DNA of 64,000 bases from Balaenoptera acutorostrata (Eukaryota; Chordata; Mammalia; Artiodactyla; Balaenopteridae), in contig NC_080068.1 in NCBI RefSeq assembly GCF_949987535.1, forward strand, positions 83,353,254-83,417,253. The letters are read 5' to 3'. The notes under the pieces were generated by a model. The model ran no database searches and had not been told where the DNA came from. It worked only from the letters and a program-made list of their open reading frames with translations. A program made the translations under genes and the position numbers. Below, in pieces: positions 44,360 to 57,420 of this stretch. Positions within the stretch are counted from its first letter, which is position 1. Each line of letters begins with the position of its first letter.

Positions 44360-46390
44360 AAAATTAAAAGTTAAAGCCATCTATATGAGGTTCACAGAAA
44401 ATATAAGCAAAATATAAAAACATAGAAAATTTGAAAAGATTTTATCATGCAATCAATAACCAGTATAAATCTAGAAGAATTATTATAATATTTGCCAGTA
44501 TAACTTTAAAGAAAGGAACACTACTAAGAATAAAAAGGAATGTCTCATAATGACAATGCATTCAGTCTCCTAGGAGGGTATCATCTTGCATACTTTTGAG
44601 TGTAACCAATAATATTACTCCAAAATGTACTAAAATGAACAGCATTAAAGGAAGAGACAGTAGGAGAGTTAATCTTCTCAATGGATGATTAAACAAAAGA
44701 AGAAAATCTCAATTTTGATACAGAAGATCTGTATCTGGAAATCAAAGTGATAAGTGACTTACTTGACATATATAGAACATGGTACCTAACAATAACAAAA
44801 TTTCTTATTGAAATTAAAAATATACCTTAGTCTGAGACATGAAAATAGCTTCAGTAAATTTCAAAGGATTAAAACCATTTAAAGTACATTTTCTGGTCAG
44901 TAAAATTAAACTGTAAAATAGTAACTAAACTATAATGGGAAAAAAAATCCAAGAATGGCTAAAAATTAAGAATTTGATTCTTAACAATCTATGGGTCCAA
45001 AAAACTCATACAAGAAAATATTTTGAACTGAATAATTATGAAGATGTGACCCAAAAATGCATTACAATTGGAATACTGCTTAGAAGAAATTTGATAGCCT
45101 TAAATGCACATATTAGAAAAGAATGAAGGCTAAAAATCAGTGATCTAAGCTACTATCTTAAAAAGCAAGAAAACAAAAAGCAAAGTAAAAAACAGAAGAA
45201 ACTAACACAGATAAAAACAAGCATAAAATAGAAAGCAAATGTAGAACTGAGAAAATCAACAAAGACAAAAGTTGATTTTTTGAAACTATTAAGCCAATTT
45301 GCAAAGTCCTAGCTACTAGACTGATGAAAGAGAAAAAGAACAGACTTAATACTGACAATTAAATAAGGGGAATTACTATAGATCAAGAAGACATTAAATA
45401 TTATTTAAAAAATAGAAACAATTTTACAGCAATAAATTTGAAAATTTTGATTAAATGTTTTTATAAAATAATCAACTTTAAAAAGAGAGTAATAGATAAT
45501 CTGAAATATCTAATATCTATTTAAATAGTTTAATCTGTTATTAAAACTCATTTCAAAAATAAAACCCCAGGCCCATATGAGCTGGTTAATTTTCTCCCCA
45601 AATACATGGAAATAACATCAATATACCACATTCTCTTTCAAAGAAAAACAAAAAAGAGAATGCTTCAAAACACATGTTATAAAGGAGTAAAACCCTGTAA
45701 CCTAAAAATGATAAGAACATTACAGGAAAGAAAATTAAAGACGCAACGCAGTCATGAAACGGAATAAAACATTAGCAAATAATATTCATCAATATGAAAA
45801 AGTGGAGTTTATTCCAGCATTACAAGTGCTAATATGTGACAATATATAATCAATCTATACAAGATGTCACCATATTGTAAAAAAGATAATCACGTGACTC
45901 TCTCTAAAAGTTAAAAAAAGTACTTGACAAAATTAAACACCATCATGATTAAAATTCTTATTGAATTTGGAAGATAAGAGATGATTCTCAATCAGATAGA
46001 AATGCTAACAGAAAACTTACTAGAGCAAAAAGAGTAAAATATTTTAAGCTTTCCCCTGAAGTCTGGAATCACATTTGACATTTCATTTGAGGTCCCAGAA
46101 AAGCACATGAAAAAAATCATTATTTGAAGACTTAATGACAGCATGGTAAATCCAACAAAATCTATACAGAAAAAAACTATTAGAATTAACAATTCTAAAC
46201 AGTGAGAATCCTGGATATATGGAAATATAAAATCAATTTAATGTATGTATATTTATAAATATATAAGTATGCTTCATGTGTGTATATATGCATGTAGTTA
46301 TGTATTTCTATATACTATCAACAAAGACATTAGTAATAAAATGAAAAAAAAATACCATCCACCATAGCATCAAAAATCATCATGTTTTAA
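44360..46390 (+). mobile_element. Ancient L1 ORF2 remnant, sense
   Basis: Order of L1 ORF2 landmarks in broken frames: 'gacatatatagaacatgg' (44768), 'gaagaaatttgatagcctt' (45083), 'gattttttgaaactattaagcc' type wording (45275), 'aaaaccccaggcccatatg' (45562, equal to the 'NKSPGPDG' motif), 'tggagtttattccagcatt' (45802) and 'ttgacaaaattaaacaccat' (45921). Very decayed, with no usable frame. Confidence 0.68.
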
Positions 46391-47299
46391 AACCACAACA
46401 CATTTTCCCTGATACTCAAAACTAACTCATATTCTGATGAAAATCCCTGCATTATTACCTGGCCACACAATAGCTGAGACAAATAATCTTACATACATGT
46501 AGTGCATAGAAAAATGGAGTTAGTCTCAAGTGACCAAACAACTAGAAACATTTAACCACAATATGAAACATCAGATTCTGTCCTGCTCCTGAGTCAGTGA
46601 GTTGTGGTTGATACATGTTCTGAGATGTGAAGAATCACCACACTCATATCCATTAAGAGGAGAGATTCTTCTACTCCTAACCCACATTTATACCAACCTA
46701 TAAATCCTTTTGCATTAGAAGAGTTTAATCTGAAATGATACCTATATTCTAAGAATTTCATTAAAATCAGTAGATATTATTGACCCATTTTTATTAAAAT
46801 ATATAATTTGCAAATAAAAAACCCACAAATTCTCATGGAATGGTAGATACTGAGTGTTACCCTTTAAAACAGATTCTATTATTTGTACGTGCCATGAAAA
46901 TAAATATACTTATGTACTTTTCCAGTAAAATAATTGTACCCAGAGATATCAATTGCACATTTAAAGTAAATTTAAATGGCTGAGAAATATAACTCTGAAA
47001 AGAGGCATTCTAACCGAAATAGCAAGTGACCTTTAACTGGAGTGGTTCTAGTAAGAACAGCTATACTTGTTTGGAAAAATGAAAGAAATTGCTCCTGTGA
47101 TTTCTCTGTGGTATTCACCCATTGGTAAAAATGAAATGCTGCTATGTGATTGCTTTTTGGAAATTGGCTGCCAGGTGAATTTAAGTCATGAGAAAGTTAG
47201 CTTAAAGGGTTTATGAAGATGACTAAATTTAAAAGTCAACAAAATAAAAGGAACTTGTACATGGACTACAATAGTCTTAAAACATGCTTTGCCCTTTGA
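46391..47299. other. No gene or named repeat
   Basis: AT-rich sequence, nothing recognised. Confidence 0.5.
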
Positions 47300-48235
47300 T
47301 GTTTCTTCCCCCCTCCAGCTTTACTAAGGAATAATTGACCAATATAATTGTATATATTTAAGTGTACATTATGATTTGATATACATATACATTGTGAAAT
47401 GATTACTAAGATCAAAATAATTAACACATCTATTGCTTCACATAGCTTTTTTTTTTTTTTTTTTTTTTTTTGGTGAGAATGTTTAAGATCCACTCTCAGT
47501 GAATGTTAAGAATACAATGCCATGTTATTAACTATAGTCACCATGCTATACATTAGATCCTTAGAACTTATTCATCTTATAACTGTAAGTTTATACTGAT
47601 TGACTTACATCTCCCCATTTCCTCTCCCCGTAAGCCCCATAGAAATTACCATTCTATTCTCTGTATCTATGAAATCAGTTTTTGTTTTTGTTTTTGGAGA
47701 CCACATAGTATTGTCTTTATCTGGTTTACTTCACTAAGCATAATGCCCTCCAGGTTCATCTATGATGTCACAAATGTCAGGATTTCATTCTTTATCAAGG
47801 CTGAATAATATTTAATTGTATGTATATATGTATACATATACACATACATACAAACTGCATCTTCTTGATCCATCCATTCATTGAAGGACACTTAGGATGT
47901 TTCCATAACTTGGCTATTGTGAATAATGCTGTAATGAACATTTGGTGTGCAGAGATCTCTTCTAGATACTGATTTTGTTTCCTTCAGATAAATACATAGA
48001 AGTGGGATTTGTGGATCATACGGTAGTACTCTTTTTACTTTTCTGAGGACCATCCATACTATTTTCCATTGTGGCTGCATCAACTTACACTTCTACCAAC
48101 TGTGCACAAGGATATGCTTTTCTCTACATCCTCACCAACAGTTGTTATCTTTTATCTTTTTGATAATAGCCATCCTCACAGGGGTGAGGTGATATCTCAT
48201 TGTGGTTTTGGTTTGCATTTCCAATTAGTATGCTT
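47300..48235 (-). mobile_element. L1MA-type 3' end, antisense
   Basis: 'ctttactaaggaataattg', 'ttaactatagtcaccatgc', 'acttcactaagcataatg', 'ggacacttaggatgtttcc', 'gtggatcatacggtagtac' and 'ggtgaggtgatatctcatt' are the reverse of an L1MA 3' UTR and ORF2 end. A 27-base T run at 47445-47472 interrupts the 3' UTR. Dead and 5'-truncated. Confidence 0.83.
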
Positions 48236-48834
48236 CTTAAATAAAGATTCTCAGTTATTATAATATAGAAAACATATAATATAGAAAATTGATTCACTCT
48301 ATGTTGCTTAAGTTTCTGAGTTACAGATATCCTCACCTTTCTAGATGGTTTTAGCAGAAACAGATGTATTAGTTTAAGTAGTCTTTGAAAAATCCATTGC
48401 AGCCAACAATATTCTTCCATACTACAAGACTATTCTATCAGAAAACCACTACTGTCATGCTGTTTCACTTGCCATTTATGATGCTATAGACCAAATAGTG
48501 ACCCTCCACTGGAAGTGAACTAAAAGAACCAAATAGTTCTAGCAGTATGCCTAGAAGAAATACGCATCTCCCATTGACATCCAGTGTTCCACGTTGCTCA
48601 CGTCTTCTTTCCAGGTTGTATGTTGGGGCTACTGCTTGGCCTAACCTAGACCATATCTAGAACCCTACCCTAGTGAAAAGGAAGCCTGAGAAATATTGTT
48701 TTACTGAAAGACAATGTTGAAGAAGAATAGATACGGAGTAAGCTAATCCATAGAATACACTTTACTTTCACTATTTTGAGCACTCAACATCCATGTACAT
48801 AGTCACCATATGGAAGACAACAATGACAACAAAA
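48236..48834. other. No gene or named repeat
   Basis: Unremarkable sequence of mixed composition. Nothing recognised. Confidence 0.45.
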
Positions 48835-48837
48835 CCG

Positions 48838-48918
48838 CTGGGTTGGCCAAAAAGTTCGTTCGGGTTTTCCTGTAAGATGTTATGGTAAAACCCAAACGAA
48901 CTTTTTGGCCAACCCAAT
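48838..48918. mobile_element. Mariner-derived MITE: near-perfect 31-bp inverted repeats
   Basis: The left arm 'gggttggccaaaaagttcg' (from 48840) continues into 'ttcgggtttt'. The right arm is its reverse complement, 'cgaactttttggccaaccc' ending at 48915. Only about 16 bases lie between them and one or two arm mismatches are seen. The unit is under 85 bp, bounded by T/A-rich sequence as expected of TA-targeting mariners. Copies of this family in cattle are, from memory, annotated as the miR-2284/2285 precursors. Confidence 0.88.
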
Positions 48919-49299
48919 ATATCCTTGTCTAAAGAAACACTATTTTACTTCATAAAAATGAAATCCACTTGCCCTTTCACCTAAAGGTAAGAGATAATGT
49001 TTCATTAGTCACTGTATCTTTCTCTGGCTAATGTTCATTCCTCCCTAAATTCAGTTACAATCCTGTGACACTGTAAATAAGGATTAAATTATATATTTAA
49101 TAACAAGATTCATCCCCTGAATACAGTTACAGAAGAAAGAGAGAAGAGGGAAAGGGAAAATTGATTAACAAATATAAATATGCACGTAACAAATGAAATA
49201 ACACATTTAAATAGCACCTACATTTCTCCTTTCTGAAATAAGCCCCAAGGCAATAATTAATATTTATAATTTTCTCCTTACCTTAGCCCTCCATTTATC
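48919..49299. other. No gene or named repeat
   Basis: AT-rich sequence between the mariner MITE and the ERV-L 3' LTR. The LTR may extend a little into it, but I lose the match below 49300. Confidence 0.4.
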
Positions 49300-49623
49300 C
49301 TTGTCTTCATCCAGCAACTCCAATAGTCAGGACGCTGTACTTGATGGACTGACTCAGACATTCTTGGTACTACAGCTTGAGTCCTCAAGGAGTTTGCTGG
49401 CAGAACTCCCTCCTCCTCAGGAGAGGCTGATCTTTTTCTTAAGCCCTTCAACTGACTGGATAAGGTCCACCCACCTTATGGAAGTTAATCTGCTTTACTC
49501 AGTTTACTCATTTCAATGTCAGTCTCATCCAAAAAATACTTTCACAGCAATATCTAAACATGTTTGGTCAAATATCTGAATGCAATGGTCTAGCGAAGTT
49601 GACACATAAAAGTAACCAACACA
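49300..49623 (-). mobile_element. 3' LTR (MLT2-type) of an ERV-L provirus
   Basis: On the - strand the LTR starts TGTGTTGG at 49623. It reads 'acttttatgtgtcaacttc', 'cagatatttgaccaaac', 'gtgggtggaccttatccag' and 'cagttgaagggcttaag', the MLT2 order. It shares this part with the LTR at 55250-55655 but loses similarity near 49300, so its 3' third is missing or too diverged. Confidence 0.78.
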
Positions 49624-50219
49624 AGTCCACTCTTTATTAGCTTGGAACCTGTGCACATTACATTAACCACACCTAATCTCCAAATAAATACAAAAGCAAG
49701 TTTATGCTTCCACCGAGCATGATACAACTATCCTGCAAACTGTGAAAATGCTCTACCTTTTCCCCAGAAGAGGATGCAAAGTCCTTAGTTCATTACTTTT
49801 ATTCTTGATATCCTGTAATAACTTAAATACTGTGTTATAAAATTAATGATACTTAAATACTGTGATATAAAGTTATATTCTATTTTACATGATAGCGGAA
49901 TAAGAGGAAAGAAAGCAAAGATATATCTATATATGTATATGTATGTGTGTATACACATAAGAAATTTTCATAATAAAATAAGAAAAAATACTCATAACTA
50001 TTATAGTCATCATTTCTGTAACTTGTTACATGATTGTAGCTGGTATTTATAACTTTTTCCACTACCTATTCTGTATACTCTTCATCCTCAACTGATCATG
50101 GTTCTTTACCCAAACCTACATTCTTAAAGGGTCTGGGTCATTAGTAGTCCTGCCTGAATTGGGTTGTTGTAATAGTTATCCATTGACTTTAATCACAGGG
50201 CAAGGCAATGCTAAGAGGT
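49624..50219 (-). other. ERV-L 3' internal region, decayed
   Basis: No protein similarity I can see. A small direct repeat 'atacttaaatactgtg' occurs at about 49823 and 49850. TA-rich run at 49918-49955. Confidence 0.4.
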
Positions 50220-53200
50220 ACCCTAAGGGATCTCTGTATTCTTGACATCCTCTTCCTTATTTTCATTGTGTAGTAGCAATCCAATTACCTCTTGGGAGTC
50301 AGAATTAATTACTTCAACCACTACAGTAATACTCTTTTCTGTCTGTTGATTCAGAGGCATGAGGAGCCCAAAGTGGCTAGGTAGCAATTTTAACTTCCAG
50401 TTTAATGGAATCACTGTTGTGCCTCCTGATAGAAGCCTCCTTCACTTTGGAACTAAGACCTCTAGTTCAGTAAATCATAAGACTACAGGAACGGGAAGTG
50501 ACTTATTTTACGGGTGAGTTACTAGGGGTAAGAGTGAGTACTGCCACTCCAATTTCCACCCCTTGGTTTCTGAACCCATGCATTGTGGCTATACTGATTT
50601 AGAGTGTATACGGCCTTCAGGAAGACATTGCCCTGCCCTGGTATTGCCACCTGCTTGGTGGTGTAACTGATTCTTCGAAAGCTATTACACCATTACATTA
50701 AATCCAGTTTCTTCAGAATGGTAGGGAACATGGTAAGACCAGTGAATTCCATGAGTTTGGACCCACTGTGATACTATTCATTGTGAAGTGAGTTCCTTGA
50801 TCAGAAACAATGTTTCATAGAATACCATGACAGAGGATAAAGCATTCTATAAGTCAACAGACAGCAGTTTTGCAGGCAGAAGAAGAAAATACATGTCTAG
50901 AGCAAGTGTCTGTTTTAGCAAGAACAAAGTGCTGTCCCTTCTATGATGGAAGTCATTCAATGTAAGCAACCTGCCACCTGGCAGCTGGCTGATAACCCTT
51001 GTTAATGGTGCCGTACCAGAGACTCAGTGTCAGTCAGTCTCTACTAGCAGATCGGTACTCAACAGTGGCTGTAGCCAGGCTGGCCTTGGCAAGTGGAAGT
51101 CCCATGTTGCTGAGCCCATGTATAACTCCCATCTCTTCCAACATAACCACTTTGTTCATGAGCTATTGGGCAATGACAAGAGTACCTACAGAAAGAGACT
51201 GACATCCAAAAAACAGATCATCCTATCCACTCAATTATCAAAATCATTTTTTTCTGGAGTCATTATTTAGTGAGCATTCACATGGGACACAAATATTTCA
51301 CATCCTTTGCCCATTCAGAGAGCTCTCTCCATATACCTCTTCCCCAGACCTCCTTGTTATCAATTTTCCAAATATGTTTCTTCCAAGTCAAATCATTGTC
51401 CATAGCCCATAAATCAGTATATAAGTGTCTGCCTGGCCATTTCTACTTTCACGCAAAATGAACAACCAGGAGTAATCCTTAAAGTTCTGCCCATTGAGAG
51501 GATTTCCTTTCAATTGTCTTTTAGGAACATTCCAGAAAGGGGCTATAGTGCTACAGCTGTCCATTTCTGGGTGGTGCCTACATTTCACATAGAAAAATCT
51601 GTAAACCAGGCATGACTTTTCTATACTTTTCCATCAACTGATTGTAGGGAACACCCCATGAAGCCATAGGTGCAGATTAGGAGAGAGAACGTAGTGTAGC
51701 AGGAGTGAGGATCATTGGCATTTGAGCCACTTCTTAATGTAAATTACTTGTGCCTTTAGCACCTGCTTGAGCTTGATCTCATACATACCCCTTCCATTCG
51801 ATGATGGGGTGCTGCTGTGTATGCCCAACTTTATGACTTGGTGTGTCAGATAACACCCAATTCTTGATAGGAGCTCAGGTTGGAAAGTAATTTGGTGCCC
51901 ATGGATAAGGCTTCAGTCTTTACTAAGGCCCAGTAAAAGGTCAAGAGCTGTTTCTCAAAAAGATAGTAGTTATCTACAGAGGATGGCAGAGCTTTGCTCC
52001 AAAATCCTAAGGGCCTGTGCTACTATTTACTCATAGGGGCCCACCAAAGGCTCCTAACAGCTTCCCTATCTGCCACTGTCACTTCAAACACCACTGGATT
52101 TTGTAGATCTTGTGATGCTTGCACAACCATCTGAACCTGTTGCAGAGCCTTAGTTCTTGGCCCCATTCAAAACTGGCAGATTTTTGGATCACTCAGTAAA
52201 TAGATCAGAGTAGAACACCCAGATAAGGAAAATGTAGCCTCCAAAATCCAAAGAGGCCCACTAAGTGTTGTGCTTCCCTCTTGGCTGTAGTAGAGGCCAG
52301 ATGCAATAACTCACGCTTCACCTTAGAAGGGATATCTAAACATGCCCCACATCACTAGGCTCCTCAAATTTTCTTTTTTTTTTTTTTGGCTTGCAGGATC
52401 TTAGTTCCCCGACCAGGGATCGAACCCAGGGCCAAGACAGTGAAAGTGCCGAGTCCTAACCACTGGACTGCCAGGGAATTCCTAGATTTGCATTGAGGTA
52501 TAAGGCCTCTGAATTTTTTTTCAGATTTATTTCCCTTCCTCTGACATACAAATATTTTAATGATAAGTCTAGAGTACTTGCTACTTCTTGCTCAGTAGGT
52601 CCAATCAGCATAAATGTTGTCAATATAATGGACAAGCGTGCTATCTTGTGGAAGGGAAAGGCAGTCAAGATCCCTGTGATATAAATTATGACGCAGGGCA
52701 GGAGAATTGATACACTCTTGAGGTAGGACAGTGAAGGTGTATTGCTAGCCTTACTATCTGAAAACAAAATGCTTCTGATGAGCCTTACAGACAAATGGAA
52801 AAAAAGGCGTGTGGTAGATCAACAGCTACATACCAAGTACCAGGGGATGTGTTAATTTGCTCAAGCAATTAAATCACATCTGTTACAGCAGGTGCATTTA
52901 GAATCACCACCTGGTTAAGTTTACAATAATCCACTGCCATGCTCTCAGATCCATCTGTCTTCTTCATGGCCAAATAGGCGAGTTGAATGGGGATGCGGTA
53001 ACCATCCCTGCATTCTTTGAGTGCTTGATGGTGGCACTGATTTCTGCAATCCTTCCAGGAATTTGGTATTGCTTTTGGCTTACTATTTTTTATAAGTTGA
53101 AGCAGTTCTAATGGTTTCCATTTGGGCTTTCCCACCATAATTGTCCTCAATCCACAGCTCAGGGAGCCAATGTGGGGATTCTGCCAGTTGCTACTTATGT

Positions 53201-53480
53201 CTATGCCAATGATGCATTCCAGAACTGGGGAGATAACTGCAAGATAGGATCAGGAACCTACCAGCACCACTGTGGAATGGTCTTGAGCTAAAACTCCATT
53301 GATTACCTGACCTCCATAAGGGCATACTTTGACTGGTGGACCACAGAGATGTTTTGGGTCTCCTGGAATTAGTGCCAGTCAGAACCAATGTCCAGTAATC
53401 TCTGAAATTTCTGATGATTTCCTTTTCTCCAATGCACAGTTACACTGGTAAAAGGTCATAGGTCCTTTCAGTGAAGGATG
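50220..53480 (-). pseudogene. ERV-L pol pseudogene (protease/RT/RNase H/integrase order)
   Basis: Reading the - strand from high to low coordinates. 53150-52869 contains 'MKKTDGSESMAVDYCKLNQV', the start of the RT fingers/palm of ERV-L. 52700-52500 contains '[16 protein letters not shown]', which in ERV-L follows the YxDD active site; the active-site tyrosine/aspartates are not intact here. 51588-51388 fits the RNase H region. 50980-50690 fits integrase, with 'THGIHWSYHVPYH' like wording after the catalytic core. Stops and frameshifts occur every 100-300 bases, and a SINE (52372-52484) splits the RT. No env is expected for ERV-L. Confidence 0.72.
52372..52484 (-). mobile_element. CHR-type SINE (short form) inside ERV-L pol
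   Basis: The - strand reads 'ggaattccctggcagtcc', A box-like 'agtccagtggttagg', B box-like 'gggttcgatccctggtc', then a T-run on the + strand at 52374-52387 (the poly(A) tail). No clean target duplication seen. It shows that the SINE postdates the provirus. Confidence 0.88.
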
Positions 53481-55229
53481 GGAGAAAGAATAATGGTATA
53501 AATTTTTGGCAGTGTAGCAGAGTTCTTCAGGGGCACCTGGCTTCCCCCCTTTATTCAAGAAATTTTGGATCTACAAACTTGCTCTAATCTGGGAATTTAT
53601 TGACAGACCATGACTTTCTTTTTATGGTTCAAGTTAGAACTTTGTTCATTTGATCTAGAACCCTTCCCCTTATATAGTGCAAGTAAGAACTTAGGCTTCC
53701 TATCTATTTCACTCCTAGAAACACTGTGATCAACTTGCCAGCACCATAGCTCTCTGCACCTCAGATTATTCAGGTTGCTGTGTTGACTCTATTGTCCATT
53801 ATGGTAATCACACTTCTTTTAATTCTGGCAATTGAGTGCTGCCACCTGGCTCCTCCCACCCTGGGATCCAATTACTCCATTTCATTCATGCTTCTCAATT
53901 CAGTGGCAGCAGTTCCTGCTGTAATTTGTCACATACAAGAAGAGCAATCAGAGCTGAAGCTCCGTGACACTGAGGCGCCCTTCACAAATTTATTTTCACT
54001 GTCAAGGTAAAAGGTATGTCCTCTAGACTCTCCTAGGGTGGATCTTAAATGATGAATCCATTCTAACATTACAATCTTGCTAAGCCGTTGAATCCCTTCC
54101 TCTACAATTACCAAGGGAGGTCTGGCATTTTAATTTATTTAGTATGGGTCATCTTTTGGTGTTTGTTTCAGTCAATTCAGCCTAACAAAACATTACAGAT
54201 CTTTCTAACACCCTAAGCTGCAACATTAAACCCAGAATCTCTGTTTAATGGGCTTATATTCAACCTGATCCAACTTTAAGTTCCTTCCACCATTATCACA
54301 TACCCTTAGTATTCATTCCTATAGCTATTCCCTGGCTTTCTGTCTATACACATTGGAAAAATCATGCAGTTATTTTGGAGTGTAGCACCCTTCCTCATGG
54401 GTCACACTTTTTATCATACCCTTAGGGGCCTGCTGGGATTTGAGTCTAGTTTTTGGCCTAGAAGAAAAGAAGAGTAGTGGGGGATGGTCCTGAGGAGAAC
54501 CGGCTGGGTCTTGCAAGGCAAATACCTCAGGGGAGGCCATTCAAGTTTTCTCAGGCAAAGCACAGTTAATACCCTCAGACAGCAGTGGTTTGTCTAATCC
54601 TATAGGCGAAGAAGACACATCGGAATTCAAGGCTTCGACGTCCTCAACCTCATCAGGATCTTTTCATGCGTCCCCATTTCAGTTTTAAGGATCCCATTCC
54701 TTCCTAATCAATGCATTCACTTTAACATTAGGCACCCTGAAAGGCTGGGAATTCGATTTGATTGTAATTCAGCTGCTTGCAGGAAAAGATTCTGGGTTTG
54801 GCTTTCAGCAATCTCACCTATCTGACTATAAGAGATAAGGGACTCTTTCAGGGAAAACATAGAAGATTTCAGGTCACATATGTAGCATTTGAGCTGGGAA
54901 TTTGAATTCCTAAACTCATCCTTTTCTTTCCCCACTTTGCCTAGTGAAGTTAGGAACAACAAGCCATTCTCATTCTACATGTTTGACAAAAATGTCCAAA
55001 GGTAGCATACATATGGTCACCTAGATGCTTACCTCTTATAAAGTATTTGGAGTATCCAATGGTGATATTTTGCATATGTCTATTGCCACGTCACACTATG
55101 GACTATCAGTGCTCTTTTTACTACTGAAAATAGTCTTAGTGTCTTTAAATCTAACAGATCAGAGAAACAATTCCAGAATCTCCAGAACCAATTCAGAAAA
55201 CTCATCCTTAAGATTCTGTTCCTCTGGAA
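53481..55229 (-). pseudogene. ERV-L gag pseudogene
   Basis: The antisense frame 54962-54717 is a coiled-coil-like stretch ('KEKDEFRNSNSQLKCYICDL', then 'FLQAAELQSNRI') that fits the heptad-rich N-terminal part of ERV-L gag. 54114-53929 ('VMLEWIHHLRSTLGESRG') fits a later gag segment. The region lies between the primer binding site and pol as expected. Many stops. Confidence 0.55.
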
Positions 55230-55244
55230 CCACTTCTGGTACCA
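55230..55244 (-). promoter_or_regulatory. Primer binding site (tRNA-Leu type)
   Basis: On the - strand, tggtaccagaagtgg starts five bases after the LTR end. It matches, from memory, the 3' end complement of a leucine tRNA, the primer that gives ERV-L its name. Confidence 0.75.
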
Positions 55245-55249
55245 AAATC

Positions 55250-55655
55250 TGTATTAGACTCAACAGAAACTGGAGAACCAACATGATGAGTGTATATAAT
55301 AATGATAATAATTATATATAAAATCGTGTGCCTAATAGATAGATACTTAGATCTAAGATAAAGCTTTATTTTAACAAATCGGCTCATGCAGTTGTGGGCT
55401 AGCAGGCTGGAGATCCAGGGAAAAGTTGATGTTGCAGCTCAAATCCCAAGACAGACTGCAGGAAAAATTACCTTTTCCTGGGAGTTGTCAGTTTTTTCTC
55501 TTAAGGCCTTCAACTGATTGGATGAGACCCACCCACATTGTGGTGGAAAATATGCTTTACTCAAAGTCTACTGATTTAAATGTTAATCTCATCTATAAAA
55601 TACCTTTGCGGCAACATCTATGTTAGTGTTTATCAAATATCTGGGTACCTTGTCC
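55250..55655 (-). mobile_element. 5' LTR (MLT2-type) of the ERV-L provirus
   Basis: On the - strand it ends '...tctaataca' at 55250. Inside are 'gatttaaatgttaatctcatc'-type and 'caactgattggatgagacc' blocks shared with the other LTR, and a poly(A)-type 'aataaagctttatct' region read near 55360-55380. The first 30-40 bases of U3 are missing at the right, where an old antisense L1 abuts. Confidence 0.8.
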
Positions 55656-55659
55656 TAAC

Positions 55660-56745
55660 TAAGTATTGATAGTATTCCACTGAATGGAAATACTACAATT
55701 TGGTTATCCTTTCACATGCTTATGGACATTTTAGTTGTTTCTAGCTTTGGATTAGTATGATTAAAGCTGCAATAAACAGTTCTGTGTAAGGCTACTGTGG
55801 ACATATATCTCATCTCTCTCTAGGAATTGAGTTGTGAGGCACAGGCTATATATAAGTTTAAATTTTTAAGAAACTACCAAATGGTTTCCAAGGTGGTTAT
55901 ATCATTTTAGACCCCCACCAGTAATGTATGAGGGTTCCAGTTGCTCTACAACCTCTGCAATACTTGATATGGTCACCATTTTTTTTTCATTTTAGCCACT
56001 CTAGTAATTGTGCAGTCATATCTCATAATGGTTTTAATCTGAATTTCCCTAATGGTTAATGATGCTGAGCATCTTTTCATGAGCTTATTGGCCATAGATC
56101 TTATTTTGTAAAGTATTTGTTCAAGGCTTTTACTTTTAAATTAGGCTGTCTTTTTATTATTGAATTTTAGCAGGGTTTTCTGTATGTTTGTTTCTTGAAA
56201 CCATTCCCTTGATGATATAGTTGAATATTTTCTCCTAATCTATGGCTGACATACTAAGTTTCACAATAATGTCTTCTAGTGAGTCAAAGTTTTAACTTTT
56301 GATAAGGTCCAATTTATCAACAATCTTTTCATGGTTAGTGCCTTCTATGGTTTCTCTAACAAATTTATGTGTAACCACAAAGCCATGAAAATATTTTCCT
56401 AGTTTTTCCTTCTATAAGATTTATATTTTTAGTTTTTATGATGAGGTCTATGATCGATCTTGAAATAACTTTTTTGTGTGATGTGAGGTGTTAGCCGAGA
56501 TTCTGTCTTTCCCTGTCATATGGATATCCACTTGTTTCCACACCATTTTTAGAAAAACAAAAATTATTTTCCCATTGAATTGCTTTGGCATTTTGCTGAA
56601 AAATCATTTCATCATATATGTGTCAGTTTATTTATGGAACTTCCACTTTGTTCCACTGATTTATTTTGTCTATTCTTACATAAATACAGTATGTCTTCAT
56701 CTCTCTTGCTTTATATAAAATTTTGAAGTAGTTAAGTACACAAAA
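55660..56745 (-). mobile_element. Ancient L1 (L1MB/ME-like) 3' half, antisense
   Basis: 'cttatggacattttagttg', 'aagaaactaccaaatggtttcc', 'ctctacaacctctgcaatac', 'cattttagccactctagtaa' and 'gatgaggtctatgatcgatc' are the reverse of old L1 ORF2/3' sequence. Decayed. It may continue at 58200-58520. Confidence 0.78.
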
Positions 56746-57125
56746 TTTGCTTTTCTTTTTAAATAATTTAATCTATATTCTTTGAATTTCTTTTTTTTTT
56801 TCCCTTCCTGAAATGCAATTTTCCTCTACAATTCTATATAGTAAAGGAATGTTAATAACTACTTACTTTCTTTTCTTTTTGGTTATCTATAAATTATACA
56901 TGACTCAAGTTAAGAAATATGCATTGCAGTAACTTAGAGCCACTCAACATGGCCCATTCCACAGCATTTCCCTATCTACTGCCACTGTTGTGAATTTTGA
57001 GATGACTATTCTTATGCTTTTTCTTTATGGTTTTTTTAAAACCTAGGTATGAATTCATCAAGTACATTAAATTTTCATATTTTAAAATTTTATTTAAATC
57101 AAAACACTCTTTTTCATTCTTTTAC
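56746..57125. other. No gene; AT-rich
   Basis: Poly-pyrimidine run at 56790-56805. Nothing recognised. Confidence 0.45.
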
Positions 57126-57420
57126 AACTGTTATTATACTAAACAATTTATTTGTGCAATTTAACCATCATGACTCATCTTTCTGTAGTTTGGTCATTTT
57201 CACTGTTGTATAGTATTCTGATGAATAGCTATACTACAATATATCAGCCTAATATAGTATCAACAGGCCTTTTGTTGGATTCCAGTGTTTGTTATTATTA
57301 ACAATGTTGTTATGAACACATTCTATTATATATGTACAAGAGTTTCTCTGGAGCATATACTTAATATATATCCTATATATCTCTTCTTCTAGGGCAAGGA
57401 TTTTGACATGCATAATTTTT
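57126..57420 (-). mobile_element. Possible ancient L1 fragment, antisense
   Basis: 'cactgttgtatagtattctg' and 'caatgttgttatgaacac' with 'gtacaagagtttctctgg' resemble the ORF2-end wording of old antisense L1 copies. Weak. Confidence 0.45.

Noticed and set aside
47266..47493. Lys-run frame on the - strand
   Set aside because: It reads through a T run in an antisense L1 3' UTR.
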